Below are positions 19,466 to 29,000 of a stretch of 64,000 nt of DNA, piece after piece. Each line of letters starts with the position of its first letter. The first letter of the stretch is position 1. Location: contig PLYO01000002.1 of assembly GCA_003151825.1 (NCBI GenBank), positions 39,300 to 103,299 of the forward strand, read 5' to 3'. The position numbers and the translations under genes are program-made. The notes beneath the pieces are model-generated. The model worked only from the letters and a program-made list of their open reading frames with translations. It was not told the DNA's origin and did no database searches. Source of the DNA: Ignavibacteriota bacterium. GTDB lineage: Bacteria; Bacteroidota; Ignavibacteria; Palsa-1295.

Positions 19466-19556
19466 TCCCAGGGTTCCGTTTCACTCCACCCTGGGCTATT
19501 GACCGGATTTTTGTTTTGGTTTTTAGCCCAGGGTGCAGTGAAACGAAACCCTGGGA
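19466..19556. repeat. inverted repeat between exbD and tonB
   Basis: TCCCAGGGTTCCGTTTCACTCCACCCTGGGCT (19466..19497) pairs with 19525..19556 with 2 mismatches over 32 nt. Confidence 0.9.
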
Positions 19557-19574
19557 TCGACGAAGAAGGTAAAT

Positions 19575-20309
19575 ATGGCACTCAGTAATTTAGTCACGGA
19601 ACGCCTCGAGCATTATGGGGGCATCGATCTTAAGAAGAACCAGAACCGGTACTTCTCGAATGCGCTTGGCATTTCGATCGGAGTTCACTTACTGCTGATC
19701 TTGTTTTATATCGGATGGTCGTGGTTTTCGAACGACGACTCGAGCGTGCCGCATATCCGTATCCATTCGATCGCGGAGCTTGCGCCGCCGCCTTCGACCG
19801 AGAACCAGGACGTGCAGCCCGTCACGCCGCCGCCGCCGAGCAATGTGGTAAAGCCCAATCTTGGCGTGCCCGTCCCTGTGCCGGACGCAATCGCGCCGCA
19901 GCTCACGCTACCGGACATGAATCAGCCCACCCCACAGGCAGTCGTAAGCAACGGGCCGGTGACGAATGCGCCAGTGGACTTGCATATCGAGCCGGTCACA
20001 GAAACAGACCCGGATACCGACGCATTTATAGATGTTTCCGATGAGCCGCATGAAATCCAGCCGCTCGAAAAGCTCATCAACTATCCCGAAGTCGCGCGAA
20101 GGAGCGGACTCGAAGGGAAGGTCGTCGTATCGGCGCTTATTGGCAAAGACGGAGGCGTCGAAAAAGTGGTAGTAGAAAAATCAGACTACGATCTCTTCAA
20201 AGACGCCGCTGTCGATGCAATGAAGCGAGCGAAATTCACCCCTGCACGGCAAAATGGAACGGCGCTTAAAGTCTGGATTACGCGGACCATCAATTTCAAG
20301 CTTCATTAG
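19575..20309 (+). CDS. tonB: TonB family protein
   Basis: Single TM, Pro-rich linker, C-terminal YPEVARRSGLEGKVVVSALIGKDGGVEKVVVEKS...FTPARQNG. Confidence 0.88.
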   Translation: MALSNLVTERLEHYGGIDLKKNQNRYFSNALGISIGVHLLLILFYIGWSWFSNDDSSVPHIRIHSIAELAPPPSTENQDVQPVTPPPPSNVVKPNLGVPVPVPDAIAPQLTLPDMNQPTPQAVVSNGPVTNAPVDLHIEPVTETDPDTDAFIDVSDEPHEIQPLEKLINYPEVARRSGLEGKVVVSALIGKDGGVEKVVVEKSDYDLFKDAAVDAMKRAKFTPARQNGTALKVWITRTINFKLH

Positions 20310-20383
20310 CCGTTTGGGTAGAAATTAAGTCAAAAACCGTCTAAGTGCCTTGAAGCCGGCACGAAGGCTTTGGAACTCTCACT

Positions 20384-20680
20384 ATGCTGCAATCCAGGCG
20401 AAATCTTACCGAGGGGCCCCCAAGCAAAATCGCCGGGGTGGTTTATATCCTGATTGGGATCATGGCGCTGGGCGTTGCCGCGTTCGTACTATTTTATCAA
20501 GGCTCGCTAACGGGGCCACCGTCCACTTTCCGAACAGGGTTTGGAGTTATCATTGCGCTCTACGGTGCGTTCCGAATTGTTACAGGCATTTCGACGGTCC
20601 GAAAAGCAGACGCGGTAAAGGACGTCTCTGCAATTTCTGGGCGAAGTACTATTCCACCTTCCAAACCACCTGTCGAATGA
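20384..20680 (+). CDS. small two-TM membrane protein
   Basis: 98-aa ORF with hydrophobic segments; ATGA overlap with next gene. Confidence 0.6.
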   Translation: MLQSRRNLTEGPPSKIAGVVYILIGIMALGVAAFVLFYQGSLTGPPSTFRTGFGVIIALYGAFRIVTGISTVRKADAVKDVSAISGRSTIPPSKPPVE

Positions 20681-21579
20681 GGCGGCGCCCTTTTGTCGTT
20701 TTGGCCCTTTTGCTCGTAAGCTGCGCATGTGGCAAGCAAGAAAATACCGCATCGTCCGAATCCGCGACTTCGGGCAGCGCACAAATCGTCGCCGATGAAG
20801 TTCTGAAGCCCGCGATTGATAGCCTTGTGACTGGCTTCACCGCCGAGAACCCCGATGCGAAGGTAACGATAAAATATACGAGCGCCACGGAAGCCATTCG
20901 CGAGCTGATGAACCACGACGCGCGCGCGGTTATCATCGACCGAAGCCTCACACCGGCGGAGCGCTCGCTCCTCGAAAAAGATTCCGTTACGCTGCCGGAA
21001 TACCGGCTTGCGGAAGATGGCATCGGCTGCGTCGTCTCGGCAAAAAATCCCGCATCGACCGTGCGCAAAAGCGATCTCAAAAAAATGTTCAGCGGCGAAG
21101 CAACCGCTTGGGGCGATGTTACGCTCATCTTGCCGGCATATCCATCCAGCACGGAATATGTACTGGATTCGATCCTCATGGACGGCAACCAGACGAAAGC
21201 GAAATACCTCCTGCGATTCAGCACCACAGACAGCATCGCCGCTTATGTTGCGGACCATCCTAAGGCGATTGGCTTCATCGGCTCGGCATGGAACCACTGG
21301 CTTGAAGCCAAAAGGGATTCGAGCGTGAAAGTGCTTCCGGTCATTCCCTCGGATTCGAGTTCGCGCGGCCTTATCGAGCCAGTGCTGCTCAACATGGCCT
21401 ATATTGCGGAAGGGCTTTATCCGCTCGTGACGCGCGTAAACGGCTATTCCTTCGAAGTGCCCAATACCCTGCCGCGCGGATTCCTGGCTTACGCCTCGAC
21501 GGCCCATGGACAGATCGTATTTAAGAATTTCGATGTGTTGCCGACTACCCAGCCCATACGCATCGTGCCGAGCAAATAG
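20677..21579 (+). CDS. PstS-like phosphate ABC transporter substrate-binding lipoprotein
   Basis: Lipobox LLLVSCACG; PstS-like VSAKNPASTVRKSDLKKMFSGEATAWGD; start at ATG 20677. Confidence 0.8.
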   Translation: MRRRPFVVLALLLVSCACGKQENTASSESATSGSAQIVADEVLKPAIDSLVTGFTAENPDAKVTIKYTSATEAIRELMNHDARAVIIDRSLTPAERSLLEKDSVTLPEYRLAEDGIGCVVSAKNPASTVRKSDLKKMFSGEATAWGDVTLILPAYPSSTEYVLDSILMDGNQTKAKYLLRFSTTDSIAAYVADHPKAIGFIGSAWNHWLEAKRDSSVKVLPVIPSDSSSRGLIEPVLLNMAYIAEGLYPLVTRVNGYSFEVPNTLPRGFLAYASTAHGQIVFKNFDVLPTTQPIRIVPSK

Positions 21580-21687
21580 AACCAGGATTTACAGGATGGA
21601 AAGGATTTTCAGGATGATTTTTATCCAAAATTCACTATATTAAAAGGATTATAGGATAATTTTACAGAAATTATCGTTTGCATATTC

Positions 21688-23394
21688 ATGAGGCGGTTTT
21701 TCTCCATATTACTCGTTTTTTTAGCTGTCGTGACGGGCGCGGCGTCGGCGCCTGCCTGGGCGCAGGCGCATGATATTCACGTCGCGGATGCGATGAAGCT
21801 TGTCGATCTCGGAAACGCGCGCGATGCGGCCGAGCAGCTTCGGCAAATGATCGCCACTGACCCGAAAAATGCCGAGGCTCATGCCGGGCTTGCCATAGCG
21901 CTCATCACGATGAACCAGCCGGCGGAAGCCTTGACCGAAGCACAGGCCGGGTTCGATCTGGACCGGCACGACGCATTCGTTCGTATTGCGCGTGGCACCG
22001 TCTATGGCAAGCAAGGCCGCATAAGTGACGCGCTCGACGAATTTCATCAGGCCATTAAGATCGATCCGAAAGATGTCGGCAGCATGGTCGCGCTCAGCCG
22101 CTACTATATTTCCATCGACTCGCTGAAATCCGGTGAGATTACGCTCTATCAAGCGCAAGGGCTTAATGCCAAAGATGTCCGCTCGTATCTCGGGCTTGCG
22201 GAGCTGTACGAACGCCAGCATATTCCCGAACTTGCGATCGGCCAGTACCAACAGGCGATGAAGCTCGATCCCACTGACGAGCGTGTCCACACCCAGCTTG
22301 CCGGACTTTATTTGCGCACACGAAAATATAATGAATCGGCAAAGGAATGGCTCGAAGTCATTCGCATTGACTCGAACTATGCCGACGCATATTATCAAAT
22401 CGCCAATCTCTATTTTCTTGCGAAGCAATACACGAATGCCGCCTCCTTCGCAGGGAGATACGTCAAGCTGCGGCCCAATGACATCAATGGCCAGTGGCTG
22501 TATGCAAGGGCGCTGACGGAAGCAGGGCAATATCAACAGGCGCTTCCGGCGCTGCAAGCGGTAGCTTCGAACGATTCGCTGCGCGCGCTTTCGCAGCTCT
22601 TGCTCGCGCGCAGTTATTTTTATTCGAAGGACTATCCCAAGGCGCTCGATATTTACCGCAATGCAAAAACACTTTCACCGCTCGATATAAAAAATTACGC
22701 CGCCATCCTTATCCTGCAAGGCGATACGGCCGGTGGCATCGAGCAGTATAAAAAGGCTCTGCAAGTCGATTCGGTCAGCTCCTCGAAAGACAAAATCGAA
22801 ACGCAAGTGACGATCGCCAATTTGCTCTATAAACAAAAGAAGTTTGAAGAAGCAAGCCAAATTTTTTCGGATATGGCAAAGGCCAATCCATCGGTGCATT
22901 GGTATCTGTGCGCCGGAGAGGCGTGTGTTGCCGCTAAAAAGCCGGACCTTGCTAAAAAATATTATGCACAGGCGCTTGGGCTGGACTCGAATTCGCTCGA
23001 AGTGCATTATCAAATGGCCTTCGCCGACCTTTCCATCAATGCCGGCACGCCGGAATCGCGCGAGGACTTCGAAAAGCTCGATTCTATCGCTAAGAAAACC
23101 GGCAACGCAGACACGGCCGCGATGGCCGAAGGATTCATGGCTTACGATTATGCCGCGCATCAGGACTGGCAGGGAGCCGCCGACTACCTTGAACCCGCGA
23201 TCAAAGTGCTCGAAGGGAAATCGTCGGAATTCCTGCCGAGTTTCGAGTTACTCCTGGCGCAGTCCTATGGCCAGTTGCGCGAATTCGCGAAGGCGAAGGA
23301 GTGGTATGAGAAAGTCCTGAAGCTCGATCCCAATAACGAGGACGCAAAAAAAGGTCTCGATTATCTAAAACAGGCTACACCTGGGAAGAAGTGA
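21688..23394 (+). CDS. secreted tetratricopeptide repeat protein
   Basis: Signal peptide; repeated TPR units (e.g. YEKVLKLDPNNEDAKKGL). Confidence 0.9.
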   Translation: MRRFFSILLVFLAVVTGAASAPAWAQAHDIHVADAMKLVDLGNARDAAEQLRQMIATDPKNAEAHAGLAIALITMNQPAEALTEAQAGFDLDRHDAFVRIARGTVYGKQGRISDALDEFHQAIKIDPKDVGSMVALSRYYISIDSLKSGEITLYQAQGLNAKDVRSYLGLAELYERQHIPELAIGQYQQAMKLDPTDERVHTQLAGLYLRTRKYNESAKEWLEVIRIDSNYADAYYQIANLYFLAKQYTNAASFAGRYVKLRPNDINGQWLYARALTEAGQYQQALPALQAVASNDSLRALSQLLLARSYFYSKDYPKALDIYRNAKTLSPLDIKNYAAILILQGDTAGGIEQYKKALQVDSVSSSKDKIETQVTIANLLYKQKKFEEASQIFSDMAKANPSVHWYLCAGEACVAAKKPDLAKKYYAQALGLDSNSLEVHYQMAFADLSINAGTPESREDFEKLDSIAKKTGNADTAAMAEGFMAYDYAAHQDWQGAADYLEPAIKVLEGKSSEFLPSFELLLAQSYGQLREFAKAKEWYEKVLKLDPNNEDAKKGLDYLKQATPGKK

Positions 23395-23450
23395 AGATAG
23401 CCGAGGAAAGCGGGATAATAAAAGAGGAAGTCGCGGCGTGAGCAAAAAAC

Positions 23451-24311
23451 ATGCAAAGAACATTTCAAACGGGCGCATGGATACTCTCACTCGTGTTGCT
23501 TGCGTCCTGCGGCACGGTCCCGAAAACTTCGGTTGTGACTTCGCCCGACGGCCAGCCACGTTCATCCGTCGATGACTCGCTCTTTGCCCGCGTGCTCGAA
23601 CGCTCCATCGCGCCCACCGGAGCCGTGAGCTACAAAGCGCTGGAATCCGATACGGAGCTGACGGAATATCTCGCGCAAATTGCGCTCGTTCAGACCGATG
23701 CGTTTAATTCCCGCTCCGATCTGCTCGCCTTCTGGATCAATACGCACAATGCGTATGTGCTCGATCTCATCCGCTCGAATCCGGCCCATTCCATCGACGA
23801 TATTCCCGGATTTCGGTATGCGAAAGTGGTGATCGTAGGCCCGGATCGTTACTCGCTCGATGACATCGAGCATACGATGCTCGAGCAAAAGTTTCGGGAA
23901 CCGCGCGCCTTCTTTGCGCTTTTCGATGGCTCGCGATCCTCGCCCGCACTTCGCGCCGAGCCATATTCCGGCGAGCATCTCAGCGACCAGCTTGACGACC
24001 AACTGCACCATTTCCTTGCTGATTCGAGTGAAAATTATCTCGACCGGCGGGCGAACACACTCTATCTATCCAAAATTTTTCAAGACGATCGCGGCACGCT
24101 CGAAGAAATGACCGGAGAACCGCTCCCAACGCTCGTGCGCGATTTCGCACCGCAACCCATCTCCGCATGGATATCCGGGCATCCCGCTCTCCAAATTTCC
24201 TATCTTGGCTACGATTATACCATTAATTCCAGCGATGTCTGGCCACCGTATGCACCAGCAACTGAACGAAAATCCACGCCGCCCCGAAGAGTGTCTGGCG
24301 GCATTAGATAA
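23451..24311 (+). CDS. DUF547 family lipoprotein
   Basis: Lipobox LLASC; LLAFWINTHNAYVLDLI...YSLDDIEHTML. Confidence 0.85.
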   Translation: MQRTFQTGAWILSLVLLASCGTVPKTSVVTSPDGQPRSSVDDSLFARVLERSIAPTGAVSYKALESDTELTEYLAQIALVQTDAFNSRSDLLAFWINTHNAYVLDLIRSNPAHSIDDIPGFRYAKVVIVGPDRYSLDDIEHTMLEQKFREPRAFFALFDGSRSSPALRAEPYSGEHLSDQLDDQLHHFLADSSENYLDRRANTLYLSKIFQDDRGTLEEMTGEPLPTLVRDFAPQPISAWISGHPALQISYLGYDYTINSSDVWPPYAPATERKSTPPRRVSGGIR

Positions 24312-24765
24312 AAGTTACCACGTCTTTCTAAGGGCCGCGTCCGGGTATCCGCGCGAGCTTGTGCGCGAAAAACCTTCGGTGAAAGCGTTCAGCGCGACCG
24401 AAATCGTCTATCACATGCTCGATGTCGAGCGTCTGTGGCAGCGGCGCATTCGTGGCCTGCTGGATCGCTCCCTGACCCACTTCCAGCAAATGAACCCCGA
24501 TAAAGAGGCCGTGGACGGGCGCTACAATGAGCGGCCTTACGAGAACGGCATATCCGAACTAACCAGCGCTCGAACGGAGACACACGTTCTCATCCAAAGC
24601 ATGATGCCACGCGAATTCGAACTTACGGGCGTCCATTCCAAATATGGCGAAATGGATACCTATAAAATCCTCGAAACCATGGAAGACCACGATCACACCC
24701 ACGCCGCGCAGTTGCACCGCACGCTCGCGCAGGTAACGCAAACACACTCTCGCGCCACGCTTTGA
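24205..24765 (+). CDS. DinB-like domain protein (start probably internal, e.g. MSGHRMHQQ)
   Basis: SATEIVYHMLDVERLWQRRI...DHDHTHAAQLHRTL metal-binding His pattern. Confidence 0.7.
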   Translation: MATIIPLIPAMSGHRMHQQLNENPRRPEECLAALDKSYHVFLRAASGYPRELVREKPSVKAFSATEIVYHMLDVERLWQRRIRGLLDRSLTHFQQMNPDKEAVDGRYNERPYENGISELTSARTETHVLIQSMMPREFELTGVHSKYGEMDTYKILETMEDHDHTHAAQLHRTLAQVTQTHSRATL

Positions 24766-25517
24766 TTATCGCTCTCATCATCGGCGCTATCACCGGCTGG
24801 CTGATGTCGATGCCGATCGGCCCGTTGAACGCGGCCGTGATTTCGCGCACGCTAAAGTATAGCTTCAAATTCGGGCTTGCTGTTGGCGTTGGCGCGGCGG
24901 TGATGGACGTGATTTATTGCGGCGGCGCGGCGCAGATCAATCAATTCCTCGTCAAGTCTCCCGTCATCAATCTGTGTTTCGAGCTTGCAGGATTCACCGC
25001 GCTTCTCATCCTCGGCATTCGCCAGCTTTCCAGCAAGACCCCTCCCGAAGAACTGCAATACATTCCCGATAATAACACGGACCTCGGCGAGCGCGTGGCA
25101 CTCGCCGCGATGAAACGCATGAATCTGGAAAAAAAGAGCCTGATCGGTCCCTTCACGATTGGAATTCTGCTCTATGCCACCAATGTGATGGCCGTCCCGG
25201 AATGGATTATCGTCTCCGGACTCTGGCGCGGCTGGGGTTTGCTCGGATCGGGAGTAGATATTAACGCATCCTTCGCGCTGGGCGCGGGCGCGGGAACCTT
25301 CTGCTGGTATCTCGTCCTCATACGGTGGATTGCAAAGCATCATCGCGGCTTTAAGCCCGCCACGCTCCAAAAAATAAATCTCGGAACCGGCATTGCCATG
25401 CTTGCCTTCGCGGCGTATTTTGCGTTTGCAATTCTCTTCGAGACAAACTGGCACGAAGTGCAGTCCCACTTCGTGCATAACACGGGTCAGATTATAGACT
25501 CGATTCGGGCGAAGTAA
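24762..25517 (+). CDS. LysE/RhtB-type transporter family protein (TTG start)
   Basis: GWLMSMPIGPLNAAVISRTLK...GLAVGVGAAVMDVIY. Confidence 0.75.
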   Translation: MIIALIIGAITGWLMSMPIGPLNAAVISRTLKYSFKFGLAVGVGAAVMDVIYCGGAAQINQFLVKSPVINLCFELAGFTALLILGIRQLSSKTPPEELQYIPDNNTDLGERVALAAMKRMNLEKKSLIGPFTIGILLYATNVMAVPEWIIVSGLWRGWGLLGSGVDINASFALGAGAGTFCWYLVLIRWIAKHHRGFKPATLQKINLGTGIAMLAFAAYFAFAILFETNWHEVQSHFVHNTGQIIDSIRAK

Positions 25518-25768
25518 AATCTCGTTTTCTGTTAGGTGCCTTTGTGTGTTTGTTCGTTTCATATTCATTTTCTCCAAGAAATAGGTGCCGTTTTTCTTTC
25601 TTGTGAGTTCCCGACCCACCCTCGTTTCCGAGCCATTTTCGCCATTTGTTCTAATAAGTCGTTTTCATAAAGAACACGTTCATACAGAAAACTACCTCCA
25701 CGCTCGATTTTCAATGAACTCCCGCACCCTCCCCTCTAACTCTTCATTCTTACCTCTTAATTGATATT

Positions 25769-25784
25769 GGTGCCCATCAAAGCA
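25769..25784. repeat. core of GGTGCCCATCAAAGCA dispersed repeat
   Basis: Exact 16-nt match to the other copies; upstream AGAAAACTACCT...TTTTCAAT also resembles the region upstream of copy 1. Confidence 0.7.
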
Positions 25785-26033
25785 TGTACTAATATAAGAA
25801 ATAAAATGGACGAAGTCAAGTGTTTTAAAATTATTTTTGAATTTCATGGCTTGCCATAAGAAAACCATCCATTAATTTTTCTTCTAAAACCGAGTACCAA
25901 TTCCCGCTTTTCTTTGTATATTGGGGTTGGCTAACGAAGCTTCTCGAGTCCACCGTGGATGGTCGGTCACCCTTGATTGGCGGATACGTCTAACTTCAGA
26001 ATTCTTCACTGAAACTATTTTAGAAAACTCAAT

Positions 26034-29000
26034 ATGAAACTCGCATCGCATCGCATCGCATCGCATCGCATCGCATCGCATCGCATCGCATCGCAAGGTA
26101 ATGGAATAATCTCAAGAAAGTTCCTTTCCATGCTAACGTTTTGCGCGCTGCTCTTTTTCGGCCTCTCGGGGCTGCGGGCGCAATCGAATACGGAATATAA
26201 CTTTAACCAGCAGTCCCTCGTGGATGGACTTACTTATGGTTCAGATGGATTTACTCAGGTTTCAACTGACCCCGTGCCGATACTCACCATGGACTGCATC
26301 GCCGCCAACGGTTACGGGCAGTGGACGCTCACATCGTCCTGGGGTGGGAACGCTTCTAGCGGCGATTACACGCCCGGGTGGTACTTGCTGGAAAATGCGC
26401 TGCGCGAACCAGCCTCGTCTTTCGTCCTCAACGATCCAACTCACCCCGGCTGCCAACCGCCCGGTGTTGTGGAACATGGCATGCACACAACACTAAATTA
26501 TATTGCGCAAGGTAACGGGTGCGGCGGAGGAACCTACATTGCCTATGCACCCGTCGCTCCCAAAGCAGCCGCGAATCTCGACGGGTGGAATTGCTTCGTC
26601 TGGGTTGATTTGAACAATAATACCCCGCACCAGCGATTCGATATCGAATACTTCCGCCCGGCCGATCCGGCCGACATCGACATTTCACTCTCTGGATTTC
26701 CCGGTAATCTTCTGGATTATCAAGGTGGCACTCATGTCGTCAAGCATGACATCGAGCAGGACACTTTTTCAACAACGTTCCCACCCCCCATCCGCCACGA
26801 TGTTGTGGCCGAAAACGACCCCCGCGATGATTTCGACATTGCGATGGACGCCGAATACCTTTATATCACATGGTGTACGCTCAATGGAAATAAAGAAATT
26901 TGGGTTACCGCGATTCACCTATCGAACTTTACTACCGCGACGGGGTTTCCGATGCGGATCGACAATGGTCAATACCCCACTATCGCTTGCGATGTCAGAA
27001 ATAACAGGACTCCGGGCCAGCCTGCTTTTGACGTATGCTATTTGACTGTAGCCGGAGGGAATGTTAAGGCCAGAACATACAATGGCGGCTTTCTAAACCT
27101 CCTGCTGAACCCCCAGTGCTGGGATCCTATCCAGCCAAGGACACTCGACCCCCTGGCTGCCTATCATGCGCGAATAGTGGTCAGCAGCGCCGCCAATTCG
27201 CCAACGCCGGTCCGCTCGATTTATGTAATCGCGCAAGTGACCCCTCAAAATGGGACGGCCACGGCACAACGGCATCTTATCCTTTATAGCGAACTTAATA
27301 GCTCGGCGGCTAAGAATGCTATTTATGTGGATGGATCTTACATTCCAGCAACACCCGCTAACGTATTGTTAGCTGGCGCCACGCTTTCCGTTATTGACGA
27401 ACCGATCACTGCGTTCGCCAATCCTTACAACTTCTGGGACGAAAATTCCAACAACAACAATTCGTACGATCAATTTCATTGTGTTTATCGCTTAGAAGCG
27501 GACTATGCCAGTCCCACCCGCACCACTTATCCGCTTATGATTGTCGAGGGTTATGACAATGCCGCCCCGCAACCTTTTGCAGACCCAACGACGGATACGC
27601 GTTTAAATCTCAACGTAAATGGGCAGCAGGGCTTGCCGGCGCCCGCAAACGGATCTTCCTATGTTGCCGCCGTCAATCAAATGGGTATTCATGTACACTG
27701 GCGCTCAGGAACTGTTGGCGCCGGAACGGGAACCCATTTTTATGCGCGGGATGCAGGCCCAACAACAGCATCGGACGGCCATTACAGCCGTGCATTCGAC
27801 GAGCCAATCGAAGAGAATACACTCGTGACCGATCTGTGCTACGTGGCTGATAGTTTGACCCACGTTGGAACCTCGGGGGCGATGATCTTGCCTGGAAAGA
27901 CACTGACCATTTGGAGCGATCCCAATTATGCCAACAATGGGTTTTATCAGCCGCCGGTGCCGGGTCAGTGGGATTACGGGAACCCCAATCCTCCGGCCCC
28001 CCCCAATCCCGGCACGCTCAGCTTCGTCGATCCAAATGTTACATTGTGGGTTGGAGACGGCATCACGTTTGGCACCCCGAGTACAAATTCTACGCTGGCC
28101 GTCATGCCCAATTTTCAATTGATCTTCCAGGGCTATCCAGATGGCGAATTAACGTACAGCTCGCAGAGTGTGACCGTTCAGGCCGGCGCCACATTCAATT
28201 ATTATGGACTGGGTTACCATTACCCAAACGGTCCCCCTATAAATCCCCTTACAAATCCACCTACATTTGTCCCCGAGATTACCTGTGCGCCTATTGTCGG
28301 CAGCGAGGACCTCGCCATCGATGGCGCTGGAACTATTACGCTCAAGGGAACCGAGGCCTCTCCGGCTATCCTTAATATTGAGCCGGGAGCCGATATGGAC
28401 ATCCTCGAAGATGAGTTCCTGAAGAGTGGTGATCAAACAAATCCTTTAACAAGCCCCATGGAGGCTCAGATCAACTTGCTGTTTGGCATCACGATTCTAC
28501 CGACTCAGTTTATTCCCCCCGGGGAGCCAGGCAATGTATCCGGCGTTCTGACGATTGAAGGCGAAGGAATTCTTAACAACACGACCGTCACCAGCCAATT
28601 TCCATCCACAGTCGTGTCGAGCCAGGCGAATCCCTGGGGGTACGCTTTCTTGAATTACCCTCTCTATGTCCCATGCCCGCAATCCACCGATGGTCAAGGG
28701 AACCCCAATGGAAGCGACGAGTTAAATGATCCGCCGTTTCAACTAACGGCCACGAATTCGACTTTCCAAAACACTGGAGGCGGTACGGGAATTATTCGGT
28801 TCGATGGGAATAAGGAAGTAAATAGCGCCACCGCACCTCCATTCATACTTGCTTACAATGGAGTACTCTTTAGTGGCTGCACATTTACGAATTGCGCCAT
28901 TTCCGCCTGGGATCCACAGCCGAACGTTGGCAATTCGAATAAAATCCCTATCGTTTTGACGAACGATTTCTCCATTCAGGGATGTACCTTCACGGGACTC

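Noticed and set aside
20350-20676. 109-aa extension of PstS-like ORF
   Set aside because: Overlaps the 98-aa membrane protein gene; lipoprotein signal starts at 20677
25884-26096. Minus-strand ORF MRCDAMRCDAMRCDA
   Set aside because: Antisense reading of the TCGCA microsatellite; the rest of the ORF lacks domain features
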